34,130 bases of DNA from an uncultured Cytophagaceae bacterium (GTDB lineage: Bacteria > Bacteroidota > Bacteroidia > Cytophagales > Spirosomataceae). Location: assembly GCA_903837305.1 (NCBI GenBank), contig CAILUB010000179.1:1-34130 (forward strand), read 5' to 3'. The translations under genes and the position numbers were made by a program. Below, one piece after another: positions 17,872 through 27,333 of the stretch (its first letter is position 1; each line of letters begins with the position of its first letter). A model generated the notes under the pieces. The model saw only the letters and a program-made list of their open reading frames with translations. It made no database searches and had not been told where the DNA came from.

Positions 17872-19535
17872 GAATGGTTACTTTTAAATTGATAGCCATT
17901 AAATAGCTCCCTTATTTTCATCTTATATAACTTTCCAGTTGCAGTTAATGGCATTTGGTCAATGAACACAACATCATCTGGAATGCTCCACTTTGGCATT
18001 TTTCCATCAAAAAAACTTAAAATTTCTTTTTTTAGTAGATCATCTTTTTTCGTGACTGATAATTTTTTGACTACAATTAATAGTGGACGTTCGCCCCATT
18101 TTGGATGTGGGATTGATATGCAGGCGCAGATAGAGATGTCAGGGAATGCGCTAGCAATGCTTTCGATTTCTATGGAAGAAATCCATTCACCACCAGACTT
18201 GATAACATCTTTACTTCTATCAGTTATTTGCATATTTCCATCTTGATCAATGGTAGCAACATCGCCCGTTGGAAACCATCCTTTATCCAGAGGCGACAGA
18301 TCGGATCGGTAGTAATTACTAATCACCCAGTGACCTTTAACCAAAAGGTCGCCGTAGGATTTCCCATCTCGAGGTAATGTTTCTCCATTAGCGTCAATAA
18401 TTTTCATTTCAATCCCATAGATTGATCGACCTTGCTTTTGCAGGATTAATTTTTTCTGGGCTTCGGATTTTTTAAGGTCTGATGCTTTTAAACTAGCCGC
18501 CGTACCTAGTGGAGATAGCTCAGTCATGCCCCAAGCATGTGTAATTTTCACCCCTAACGCATTAAAGTCATTCATCATCGCAGGTGGGCACACCGACCCT
18601 CCAACAATGGCTTTATTAAAGGTCGTGAATTTCAATTTTTGAGAACGAATATATTCTAATAACCCCAGCCAAACAGTAGGCACTCCTGCTGACATCGTTA
18701 CACCTTCAGACTCGAGGAGTTCATATAAGGAGGCCCCATCCAATTTTTCGCCTGGAAATACTATTTTGGCCCCTGTGATTGGGCAGCTATAAGGAATCCC
18801 CCATGCATTTACATGAAACATTGGTACAACCGGCATGACTGTATCTACTGAAGCGATGTTTAAAGAGTCTGGAAGAGCAGAGGCATAAGTATGCAAGAGC
18901 GTGGAACGATGACTATAAAGAACGCCCTTTGGTTTTCCAGTGGTGCCTGATGTGTAACATAGCGCAGACGCGGTATTTTCATCAAAATTTGGCCATTCAA
19001 AGTTACCATTTTCTTCATCAAGAAGATTTTCATAGCACAGTATTTTAGGTGAATTGCTTTCAGGTAATTTATCGGCATCAATCATGCATATCCAGTGTTT
19101 AACGCTTGGGCACTCATTATAAATTTTACGAACTATTGACAAGAATGTGATGTCAAAAAAGATAGCCCGATCTTGGGCATGGTTAATAATGTATGAAATT
19201 TGTTCTTCAAATAATCTAGGGTTGATGGTGTGGCAAACCAAACCACTGCCAGAAATTCCGTAATACAACTCTAAATGGCGATATCCATTCCAGGCAATGG
19301 TTCCGACACGTTCACCTGGTTTAAGACCTAGTTTTGAAATTGCTTGAGCAACTTTTCTTGCCCTTAACTCACAGTCAGCATACGTATAGCGATGGATATC
19401 TCCCTCGGTGCGCCTTGAAACAATCTCAGTATTGCCGTGCTGATTTTTAGCATGCACTAAGATACTTGAAATCATTAATGGCTGATACATCATCTGACCC
19501 ATTAACGGATTTTGTGAATCAATATTTGATGTCAT
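17868..19535 (-). CDS. Fatty-acid (medium/long-chain)--CoA ligase, AMP-forming
   Basis: 555 aa; ALCYTSGTTGKPKGVLYSHRS, HAWGMTELSPLGT, WFPTGDVATIDQDGNMQITDRSKDVIKSGGEWISSIEIE, PLTATGKLYKMKIRE. Confidence 0.85.
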   Translation of the reverse strand: MTSNIDSQNPLMGQMMYQPLMISSILVHAKNQHGNTEIVSRRTEGDIHRYTYADCELRARKVAQAISKLGLKPGERVGTIAWNGYRHLELYYGISGSGLVCHTINPRLFEEQISYIINHAQDRAIFFDITFLSIVRKIYNECPSVKHWICMIDADKLPESNSPKILCYENLLDEENGNFEWPNFDENTASALCYTSGTTGKPKGVLYSHRSTLLHTYASALPDSLNIASVDTVMPVVPMFHVNAWGIPYSCPITGAKIVFPGEKLDGASLYELLESEGVTMSAGVPTVWLGLLEYIRSQKLKFTTFNKAIVGGSVCPPAMMNDFNALGVKITHAWGMTELSPLGTAASLKASDLKKSEAQKKLILQKQGRSIYGIEMKIIDANGETLPRDGKSYGDLLVKGHWVISNYYRSDLSPLDKGWFPTGDVATIDQDGNMQITDRSKDVIKSGGEWISSIEIESIASAFPDISICACISIPHPKWGERPLLIVVKKLSVTKKDDLLKKEILSFFDGKMPKWSIPDDVVFIDQMPLTATGKLYKMKIRELFNGYQFKSNHS

Positions 19536-19573
19536 GATTTTTAATCCTTGCTGTAGGCGAGGTTTTCACCTTG

Positions 19574-21358
19574 CTAAAACTGTTTAATTTCCAATCCTAT
19601 ACAGGAGCTACCACCTTCAATTATGGTTTGAGCTAAACCTGCTACTTGAGTTAATAAGTGCTCTGCATAAAACTGGCTAGTTACTATTTTTGCAGAGTAG
19701 AAATCCGGATCTTCTTTCATTTTATTTTCTGCCACAAGAAAGGCTAATGCCATTTGCCATCCACAGGTTAATAATCCAGCTAGACGTAAATAGGTAACAC
19801 TTCCCGCATAGACTTCTTTTGTATCTTTTTTATAGTTATCTACGATATATTCAACGACATTTTCAAAAGCGAGTCGCGCACATATTAAGTTTTGATGGAT
19901 TGAGCTAGCGGCAGCGTTATCACTTTTTGCTAATTCATTTTCTGTTTCCTCTATTTTTCTCGCTAATTCTTTTGCAACTTTTCCATTATCACGCACCGTT
20001 TTTCGACCAATCAAGTCGTTAGCCTGAATCGCAGTAGTGCCTTCATAAATCGTTAAGATGCGAACATCACGGTAATATTGCGCCGCGCCAGTTTCCTCAA
20101 TAAAGCCCATACCACCATGCACCTGTAAGCCTAAGCTTGCTACCTCAATCGACATCTCAGTTGAGAAGCCTTTAATGATGGGCACTAAAAATTCGTAAAG
20201 AGCTCTGTAATTTTCTTTAGATTCAGAATCGGGGTGATGGTGAGATAAATCTGATGATAAGGCGGCAACATAAGCAATTGCTCTTGCACCTTCTATATAA
20301 GCTCGCATAGTCATCAACATCCGCTTTACGTCGGGCTGATGAATAATCGCTACTGGTCCATCTGAACCGTCGAGATCACGGCTTTGCACTCTTTCTTTTG
20401 CATAGCGTACCGCCTTTTGATAAGACCTATCTGCCACAGCAATGCCCTGTATACCAACAGCAAAACGTGCGGCATTCATCATGACAAACATATATTCAAG
20501 ACCACGGTTTTCTTTTCCAACCAAATAAGCAGTTGCGCCACCATGATCGCCAAACTGTAATACGGCTGTTGGACTAGCTTTAATACCAAGCTTATGTTCT
20601 AAAGAGACGCAATCAATATCATTGCGTTCCCCCAAAAATCCATCCTCGTTCACAATAAACTTAGGGGCTACAAAAAGGGATATTCCCTTGATGCCTTCTG
20701 GGGCATCAGGTAGACGAGCAAGCACCAAATGAATGATATTCTGCGCCATATCATGATCACCATAAGTGATGTAGATCTTCGTGCCAAAAATTTTGTATGA
20801 ACCGTCTCCTTGTGGAATCGCTCGAGTACGCACCATGGAAAGATCGGAACCTGCTTGAGGTTCGGTCAAATTCATCGTGCCAGTCCACTCACCTGAAATC
20901 ATCTTTGGAACATAAAGCGCTTGTAATTCTGGGCTTGCAGCAGTTAGTAAAGCCTCAATGGCGCCATCCGTTAAAAGTGGGCATAAGGCAAAAGAGAGGT
21001 TGGCTGCGTTCACCATTTCCAAACAGGCCGTAGAAATGAGTTTTGGTAAGCCTTGACCGCCAAATTCAACTGGGTGAATCACACCTTGCCATCCTGCGTC
21101 GGTATAACTTTTGAATGCTTCTTTAAATCCCGGTGAGGTAATAACTTCGCCATCCTTGAGTGCGCTGGGTTTCTGGTCGCCCGTCCAGTTCAAAGGGGCC
21201 AGTTCGTTTTCACAAAATTTAGCCGATTCTGTTAAAACCGCAGTAGCAGTTTCGTAGCCATAATCCTCTAGGCCTGAAATTTTAGTTAATTGATTGATAT
21301 TAGCTAACTCATTCATCACAAATAACATGTCTTTGACTGGGGCTATATATGGCATCAC
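19574..21358 (-). CDS. Acyl-CoA dehydrogenase (~600-aa type with C-terminal extension)
   Basis: 594 aa; GTMNLTEPQAGSDLSMVRTRA, FGTKIYITYGDHDMAQN, QVHGGMGFIEETGAAQYYRDVRILTIYEGTTAIQANDLIGRK. Confidence 0.85.
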   Translation of the reverse strand: MMPYIAPVKDMLFVMNELANINQLTKISGLEDYGYETATAVLTESAKFCENELAPLNWTGDQKPSALKDGEVITSPGFKEAFKSYTDAGWQGVIHPVEFGGQGLPKLISTACLEMVNAANLSFALCPLLTDGAIEALLTAASPELQALYVPKMISGEWTGTMNLTEPQAGSDLSMVRTRAIPQGDGSYKIFGTKIYITYGDHDMAQNIIHLVLARLPDAPEGIKGISLFVAPKFIVNEDGFLGERNDIDCVSLEHKLGIKASPTAVLQFGDHGGATAYLVGKENRGLEYMFVMMNAARFAVGIQGIAVADRSYQKAVRYAKERVQSRDLDGSDGPVAIIHQPDVKRMLMTMRAYIEGARAIAYVAALSSDLSHHHPDSESKENYRALYEFLVPIIKGFSTEMSIEVASLGLQVHGGMGFIEETGAAQYYRDVRILTIYEGTTAIQANDLIGRKTVRDNGKVAKELARKIEETENELAKSDNAAASSIHQNLICARLAFENVVEYIVDNYKKDTKEVYAGSVTYLRLAGLLTCGWQMALAFLVAENKMKEDPDFYSAKIVTSQFYAEHLLTQVAGLAQTIIEGGSSCIGLEIKQF

Positions 21359-21415
21359 TACTCCTAGTAATTTATTTCTTTGATTCTAAACAATGAATCG
21401 GGTATACCCTTAATT

Positions 21416-21435
21416 AAAAGTACGACCGTATTTTT
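21416..21435. promoter_or_regulatory. Palindrome AAAAGTACGACCGTATTTTT, candidate TetR-family operator
   Basis: 8/10 complementary pairs, in the divergent intergenic region between the acyl-CoA dehydrogenase and TetR gene. A degenerate related copy AAAAGCACGATCAATTT is at 21467-21483. Confidence 0.4.
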
Positions 21436-21549
21436 TATTCATGTAGTATACATAGAGTTTAAATTTAAAAGCACGATCAATTTATAAATTTTTACTAATG
21501 ATTGCCATTCACAATAAGCATGCAGAAATAGTTAAGAGGGCATATCTAT

Positions 21550-22206
21550 ATGAAGATAAGTAAGTTAAAACTGATTTCTAAAGATTACGAGATGGAAGAT
21601 TTTAAGATAGATCAACTACAGACTAAGGGCGAACATACTAAGGCGCTTATTCTCGATTCAGCTTTATATTTAGCGGGGCGTGATGGATTTGAAGGTCTCA
21701 CTATTGGCTTGATTGCAGATCGAATGCAGATGAGTAAAAGTGGTGTGTATGCCCATTTTGACTCCAAAGAAAATTTACAGCTGGAAGTTATCAACGAATA
21801 TCACAGAAGGTTTAAAGAGTCTATATTTGATCCAGCTATGACAATGCCTAGGGGCATGCCACGATTAAAAATGCTTCTTGATCTGTGGATTAAAATCACC
21901 ATTTCTGAAATCAATACGGGTTGTATTTACATTTCAGGCGCAATGGAATTGGATGATAGGCCTGGCCCGGTTAGGGACGAATTAGCAAAAATAGTACAAG
22001 ACTGGAGAAATGCCATTATCAAAGCAATAAAAATGGCTGTCACAGAGGGTCACCTTAAAAAGGATGTCAATCCCCGCGAACTACTTTTTGCATTTTACGG
22101 GGCAATCTTATGTCTTCAACATGATGCTCGATTTTTAAGAGATAAAGAGAGTATTCAAACAGCTAAAAAATATATTAAAAAGATCATTGCAGCTCATTGT
22201 CCATAA
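21550..22206 (+). CDS. TetR/AcrR-family regulator of the beta-oxidation cluster
   Basis: 218 aa; KALILDSALYLAGRDGFEGLTIGLIADRMQMSKSGVYAHFDSKENLQLEVI HTH. Confidence 0.85.
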   Translation: MKISKLKLISKDYEMEDFKIDQLQTKGEHTKALILDSALYLAGRDGFEGLTIGLIADRMQMSKSGVYAHFDSKENLQLEVINEYHRRFKESIFDPAMTMPRGMPRLKMLLDLWIKITISEINTGCIYISGAMELDDRPGPVRDELAKIVQDWRNAIIKAIKMAVTEGHLKKDVNPRELLFAFYGAILCLQHDARFLRDKESIQTAKKYIKKIIAAHCP

Positions 22207-22248
22207 GAAATGAAGCGTTAAATATAGAAGTAATAAAAGGAATGCTAA

Positions 22249-24681
22249 ATGAATTTGATTGTCAAAAAAGTTGCCGTTTTAGGATCGGGTGTGATGGGCT
22301 CCCAAATTGCTGCGCACTGCATAAATTCTAATATTCCTGTTATTTTATTTGATTTAGCTTCTCAAACAATAGATGAAAAGCAAATTAATAAAAGTGCTAT
22401 TGCCAAGAAAGGCATCGAAAGTTTAAATAAGTTAAAGCCGTCTCCTCTAATGTTTTCTGATAATTCGAGATTGATCCAATCGGCAAATTACGATGAACAT
22501 CTTGGATTATTAAGTGAGTGTGATTTGGTGATTGAAGCCATTGCTGAAAAGTTAGAGTGGAAGTACGATTTATATAAACTAATAGCTCCATACATAAGTC
22601 AAAATGCTATTTTTGCAAGCAACACCTCAGGCATTTCAATTGAAAAACTCTGCGAGGGCATTCCAGAGGGATTGAAAGAGCGGTTCTGTGGTATTCATTT
22701 CTTTAACCCACCTCGATATATGCATTTATTGGAGTTAATTCCCTCCAAAAAAACTGCTGAAGTAATCCTAGATTCATTAGAAACATTTGCTACCTCTGTT
22801 TGGGGAAAAGGTGTTGTTAGAGCAAGGGATACCCCTAACTTTATTGCGAATCGAGTTGGTGTGTTTTCAATACTAAGTACGATAGCAACTGCCGAAAAGC
22901 TAAATTTGAGTTTCGATTTGGTTGACGCTTTAACCGGTGATAAACTCGGACGACCAAAGTCTGCCACATTCAGAACTTGCGATGTCGTTGGTATTGATAC
23001 ATTGTCCAATGTAATTAAAACGATGCAGAGCACTCTTCGAGACGATCCATTTTTCAAGTCTTATCAACTACCTGTTGTACTTGAAAAATTAGTGGAAATT
23101 GGACATCTAGGACAAAAGACTGGATCCGGTTTCTATAAGCGTGTTGGCAAAGAAAATCTAGTTTTTAATCTGCAAACCAGTGCATATGATTCTGCTGCGA
23201 ATCAGATTAGTACTGAGGTATTAGAAATCCTTAAGAAACCAAGCAATCAGCAAATTGCCCTGTTTAGATCTTGTAAAGACCCGCAAGGTTACTTTATATG
23301 GGAAATATATCGAAATCTATTTCACTTTATTGCTGTCCATTTAGAGTCTATTGCAAACTCTGCTGCTGAAGTGGATTTTGCTATGCGCTGGGGTTACGGT
23401 TGGAATCTTGGGCCATTTGAAACTTGGCAAAGTGCAGGTTGGGAGAAAATTGCACTCTGGGTCCAGGAGGATATTGATAATGGCAAAACCCTCTCAAGAG
23501 AAAAACTTCCAGATTGGGTATTTAGTAAAAAGGTAATTACAGCAGGGGGTGTTCATAGTAATAAAGGCTCTTGGTCACCACTTTCGGGTGATTTTATTTT
23601 ACGTAGCTCTTTACCTGTTTATAAAAAACAAATTTTCAAAGCGCAATTGCTAGGTGATGGTACGGTTGATTCCAACAGTTCAGGCACTACGATATTAGAA
23701 GCGCCTTGTGGAAGACTCTGGCTTGATAAGCGCTTTGAAAAAGTACTTATCTTGTCATTTAAGTCAAAGGCAAACACGATTAGCGTGGAAGTAATGGATC
23801 TAATTGCTAAGGCTGTACAGCTCGCAGAAAAAAATTATGATGCGCTCGTTATTTGGCAGCCGACTTCCCTTCAAATTGGTGGAACGGTATTGTTCAGTGC
23901 TGGTGCAGATCTATCAGAAGCTGTAGGGCTTTATAAAGATCAGGGACTTGAAGGTATTGAGCGGTATGTTAAGGAATTTCAAGAAACAGTATCCTCAGTA
24001 AAATACTCAAATGTGCCAGTCATATCAGCGGTCGCTGGGCTTGCTCTAGGAGGGGGCTGTGAGTTAATTATGCATTCCGCCAGAAGAGTAGTTGCAGCTG
24101 AAAGCTATCTCGGTTTAGTTGAGTCCGGTGTTGGTTTATTACCTGCTGGGGGAGGTTTAAAAGAATTGGCAATCGGCTGCTCAAAGGGGGTCATGGAGGC
24201 AAGAAATTCTATTTTTCTAGACTACGTTAAGCCAAGATTTCTAAATGTATCGCAAGCTAAGGTTTCAAGTTCGGCTCAAGAGGCAATAAAGATGGGCTAT
24301 CTTCAGGAGTCTGACGTTATTGTCCCCAATATTCATGAGCTCTTATATCAATCATTATTGCAGGCGCAGACTATGTCACAGTCAGGATATAGAGCTCCAA
24401 TGAAGTATGACTTTAAAGTTGGAGGCAGATCTCTTAAGGCAACTTTGAAAGGGATCTTGATCAATATGAGAGATGGCGGGTTTATTTCTGAGCATGATTT
24501 CTTTATTGGGGATCAGATTGCTCATGTTATTTCTGGAGGTGATGTAGATGATGGCGCGCTTGTTTCAGAGGAGTGGCTATTTAAACTGGAAAGACAGGCA
24601 TTCATAAAGTTATTTACTGCGCCCAAAACACAGGAACGCATAGCGCATATGTTAACAACGCACAAACCATTGCGTAATTAG
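22249..24681 (+). CDS. 3-hydroxyacyl-CoA dehydrogenase / enoyl-CoA hydratase fusion (FadN-type domain order)
   Basis: 810 aa; N-terminal VAVLGSGVMGSQIAAHC, HFFNPPRYMHLLELI; C-terminal crotonase segment ALVIWQPTSLQIGGTVLFSAGADLSE, AGLALGGGCEL. Confidence 0.85.
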   Translation: MNLIVKKVAVLGSGVMGSQIAAHCINSNIPVILFDLASQTIDEKQINKSAIAKKGIESLNKLKPSPLMFSDNSRLIQSANYDEHLGLLSECDLVIEAIAEKLEWKYDLYKLIAPYISQNAIFASNTSGISIEKLCEGIPEGLKERFCGIHFFNPPRYMHLLELIPSKKTAEVILDSLETFATSVWGKGVVRARDTPNFIANRVGVFSILSTIATAEKLNLSFDLVDALTGDKLGRPKSATFRTCDVVGIDTLSNVIKTMQSTLRDDPFFKSYQLPVVLEKLVEIGHLGQKTGSGFYKRVGKENLVFNLQTSAYDSAANQISTEVLEILKKPSNQQIALFRSCKDPQGYFIWEIYRNLFHFIAVHLESIANSAAEVDFAMRWGYGWNLGPFETWQSAGWEKIALWVQEDIDNGKTLSREKLPDWVFSKKVITAGGVHSNKGSWSPLSGDFILRSSLPVYKKQIFKAQLLGDGTVDSNSSGTTILEAPCGRLWLDKRFEKVLILSFKSKANTISVEVMDLIAKAVQLAEKNYDALVIWQPTSLQIGGTVLFSAGADLSEAVGLYKDQGLEGIERYVKEFQETVSSVKYSNVPVISAVAGLALGGGCELIMHSARRVVAAESYLGLVESGVGLLPAGGGLKELAIGCSKGVMEARNSIFLDYVKPRFLNVSQAKVSSSAQEAIKMGYLQESDVIVPNIHELLYQSLLQAQTMSQSGYRAPMKYDFKVGGRSLKATLKGILINMRDGGFISEHDFFIGDQIAHVISGGDVDDGALVSEEWLFKLERQAFIKLFTAPKTQERIAHMLTTHKPLRN

Positions 24682-24695
24682 TCTCATAAGGAAAT

Positions 24696-25892
24696 ATGAA
24701 AAAAATACAAGATGCATATGTGGTTTCTGCGACCCGCTCTCCAGTGGGGAAGGCGTTTAAAGGTAATCTTAGAAATGTGAGGCCTGATGATTTATTGGCA
24801 GTGATGCTAATTAGCGCTTTAAAACAAGTCCCACTACTAAACCCATCATTAATACAGGATATTATTGTCGGCTGTGCTATGCCAGAGGGCGCGCAGGGTC
24901 TAAATGTTTCACGCATCAGTCTTTTATTGGCTGGTATACCTAACTCTGTTGGTGGAATTACCGTAAATCGATTTTGTGCTTCTGGCTTAAGTGCGATTGC
25001 AATAGCTGCGGACCGTATTCGACTGGGAGAGGCAGATGTCATGATTGGTGGTGGCGTTGAATCTATGAGTTTTATTCCAATGATGGGAAATGTTCAATCT
25101 CTTTCGCCGGGAATATTTGCAAGAGATGAGAATCTGGGTATTGCCTATGGAATGGGACTTACAGCCGAGACGGTCGCTAGACAATGGAAAGTATCACGCG
25201 ATCAGCAAGATGAATTTGCATTAAATTCACACCGAAAGGCGATTGCTGCACAAATTGCAGGCGAGTTTGACCAAGAAATAACACCCATTGAGTATGAAAT
25301 GCGTACTCCGAATCTAGAGACCGGTGAGGTAGAAATTAAGAGTGGGGTTCTTTTAAAGGATGAGGGTGCTCGCCCTGATATTTCATTGGAGGCACTTACA
25401 AAATTAAGGCCGGTTTTTGCAAGCGGAGGGAGCGTTACTGCCGGTAATAGCTCACAAATGTCCGATGGATCTGGCGTAGTTATTCTTGCCAGCGAGAAAG
25501 CAATTAAGGCATTTGACCTAACTCCTTTAGCGCGTTTTGTAAGTTTTGCAGTTAGAGGTGTTCTTCCTGAAGTTATGGGAATTGGTCCAGTAGAGGCTAT
25601 TCCCGCCGCTCTAGACCTTGCTAATCTCCATCAAGAACAGATTGATTGGATTGAATTAAACGAAGCTTTTGCTGCTCAAGCCCTAGCTGTTATGGATAAT
25701 TTGAAGCTAGATCCAGCTAAAGTTAACCCATTGGGCAGTGCGATTGCTTTAGGGCATCCTTTGGGGGCTACAGGAGCAATTCGAACGGCTACTCTGTTAC
25801 ATGGTCTTCGTCGAAAGAAATTTAAATACGGAATGGTCAGTATGTGCATTGGAACCGGTATGGGTGCAGCAGCAATTTTTGAAAGAGTTTAA
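24696..25892 (+). CDS. fadA: Acetyl-CoA acyltransferase (thiolase, FadA-like)
   Basis: 398 aa; VNRFCASGLSAIAIAADRI, NEAFAAQALAV, GSAIALGHPLGATGAIR, CIGTGMGAAAIFE. Confidence 0.85.
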   Translation: MKKIQDAYVVSATRSPVGKAFKGNLRNVRPDDLLAVMLISALKQVPLLNPSLIQDIIVGCAMPEGAQGLNVSRISLLLAGIPNSVGGITVNRFCASGLSAIAIAADRIRLGEADVMIGGGVESMSFIPMMGNVQSLSPGIFARDENLGIAYGMGLTAETVARQWKVSRDQQDEFALNSHRKAIAAQIAGEFDQEITPIEYEMRTPNLETGEVEIKSGVLLKDEGARPDISLEALTKLRPVFASGGSVTAGNSSQMSDGSGVVILASEKAIKAFDLTPLARFVSFAVRGVLPEVMGIGPVEAIPAALDLANLHQEQIDWIELNEAFAAQALAVMDNLKLDPAKVNPLGSAIALGHPLGATGAIRTATLLHGLRRKKFKYGMVSMCIGTGMGAAAIFERV

Positions 25893-25896
25893 TAAA

Positions 25897-26661
25897 ATGA
25901 TTAAATGCGAAGAAAAAGATGGGATTTTAAAAATTGAGTTTTCTCGGCCAGAAAAGAGAAATGCATTTACGGTAAAGATGTACCGCGATCTTAAAGATAC
26001 TCTTATAGCTGGCGATCTTAATTCTGAAGTTAAGGTAATTTTATTGCACGGAGCTGGTGATACCTTTTCTGCGGGAAATGATTTACAAGACTTTTTAAGC
26101 TCTCCCATTTTGAGTGAAGATGCTCCCGCTTTGCAGCTGTTAAGAACGATTGCTTCGCTTAAAAAACCATTAATTGCAGCGGTAAATGGTTCTGCGGTAG
26201 GTATTGGCGCCACTATGTTGTTTCATTGTGATTTAGTGTATGCACAAAAAGAGGCGAAATTTATATTTCCATTTGTATCCCTAGGCCTAGTGCCTGAAGC
26301 AGCTGTGAGTTTGTTGATGCCACGCTTGATTGGCCATCAAAGGTCATCAGAAATTTTATTTTTTGGTGAAGCTTTATCAGCAGAGCAAGCCTATCAATCT
26401 GGTTTTGTAAATAAAGTAATCTCAGATCAATCCTCGCTTGATTATGCTCTGCAACAGGCTTTACGATTGACGGCACTCTCACAGGATGCGCTTGTTAAAA
26501 CAAAAAGCCTTCTAAAGGGCAATCAGATTCAAGCGGATGTTATCAGTCAAATTAATTCCGAGGGCAGGGTATTGATAGAGAGATTAAAAAGCACATCCTT
26601 CAAAGAGGCACTTTCAGCATTTATTGAAAAACGAAAGCCTGATTATCAGGGACTGGATTAA
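25897..26661 (+). CDS. Enoyl-CoA hydratase/isomerase family protein
   Basis: Crotonase motifs FSRPEKRNAFTVKMYRDL, FSAGNDLQDF, AAVNGSAVGIGATMLFHCDLVYA. ATG 25897 chosen because the track start (25801) lies inside the thiolase. Confidence 0.8.
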   Translation: MIKCEEKDGILKIEFSRPEKRNAFTVKMYRDLKDTLIAGDLNSEVKVILLHGAGDTFSAGNDLQDFLSSPILSEDAPALQLLRTIASLKKPLIAAVNGSAVGIGATMLFHCDLVYAQKEAKFIFPFVSLGLVPEAAVSLLMPRLIGHQRSSEILFFGEALSAEQAYQSGFVNKVISDQSSLDYALQQALRLTALSQDALVKTKSLLKGNQIQADVISQINSEGRVLIERLKSTSFKEALSAFIEKRKPDYQGLD

Positions 26662-26723
26662 TCAGAAGGTATGATAAAAGTTTTTATGAGGCAACTTGGC
26701 CTCGATTTTATTAAAAGAGATTT

Positions 26724-27143
26724 ATGAGCCTTAGTAAAAAGCCGTCTAAAAATAACTATCAATTTACTATTGCTCAGTTAGCGGACGAGTTTGACGTTAC
26801 TCATCGAACAATTCGGTTTTATGAAGATCAAAATTTGCTGTCCCCTGAGCGAATTGGAAAGAACTCCCAGATAAGAATGTATTCAAGCGCAGATCGAACT
26901 CGTCTTAGGTTGATTTTACGGGGCAAGCGATTAGGATTTTCTTTGGCGGAAATTAAGGAAATTTTAGATATTAATTTATACAATAAGCCAGATGGGAGCA
27001 TCCTTCAGCTAAAAAGATTCATTAAAACACTCGCAAAACATCGTAGCGCACTCGAGCAACAAATGGAGGACTTGAAAGATCAAGTTGGTGAGATTGCTGC
27101 TTATGAATTGCAATGCAAAAAGATCCTCTCTGGGAAAAGCTGA
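26724..27143 (+). CDS. liuR: MerR-family regulator LiuR-like
   Basis: 139 aa; FTIAQLADEFDVTHRTIRFYEDQNLLSPERIGKNSQIRMYSSADRTRLRLILRGKRLGFSLAEIKEIL; located immediately upstream of liuABCDE. Confidence 0.8.
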   Translation: MSLSKKPSKNNYQFTIAQLADEFDVTHRTIRFYEDQNLLSPERIGKNSQIRMYSSADRTRLRLILRGKRLGFSLAEIKEILDINLYNKPDGSILQLKRFIKTLAKHRSALEQQMEDLKDQVGEIAAYELQCKKILSGKS

Positions 27144-27168
27144 CCCATTCAAACCCTCTTTACACCAT

Positions 27169-27190
27169 AAGATAGTTAGATTCTATCTTT
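27169..27190 (+). terminator. Weak AT-rich hairpin with T-rich tail after liuR
   Basis: AAGATAG-TTAGATT-CTATCTT then T-rich sequence; 7-bp stem, low GC. Confidence 0.3.
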
Positions 27191-27191
27191 T

Positions 27192-27227
27192 AATTTACTT
27201 GACGTTAACGTTAACGTAAAGTAAATT
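27192..27227. promoter_or_regulatory. Long palindrome, candidate LiuR operator / liuA promoter region
   Basis: AATTTACTTGACGTTAACGTTAACGTAAAGTAAATT: 17 of 18 complementary pairs, perfect 16-bp core ACGTTAACGTTAACGT at 27202-27217. TTGACG (27199-27204) and TAAATT (27222-27227) are spaced 17 bp. Confidence 0.65.
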
Positions 27228-27333
27228 TACTTATATTGCCCTTTTAAAACAAAAAATTAGCATATTTACAGACAGTCTGAAGGTTAATTCAGAGGGGCAT
27301 TGTTCATAATAAAGTTCGTGGATAAGGGGTTTT

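Noticed and set aside
19574-21358. DMSP-type DmdB/DmdC pathway assignment for the ligase/dehydrogenase pair
   Set aside because: The proteins share general family features with DmdB/DmdC, but no DmdA or DmdD-specific context is present; a generic fatty-acid beta-oxidation call is safer.
26688-26703. GAGGC-AACTTG-GCCTC hairpin before liuR as a terminator
   Set aside because: Only a 5-bp stem and no clear uninterrupted T-tract; not strong enough to list as a feature.
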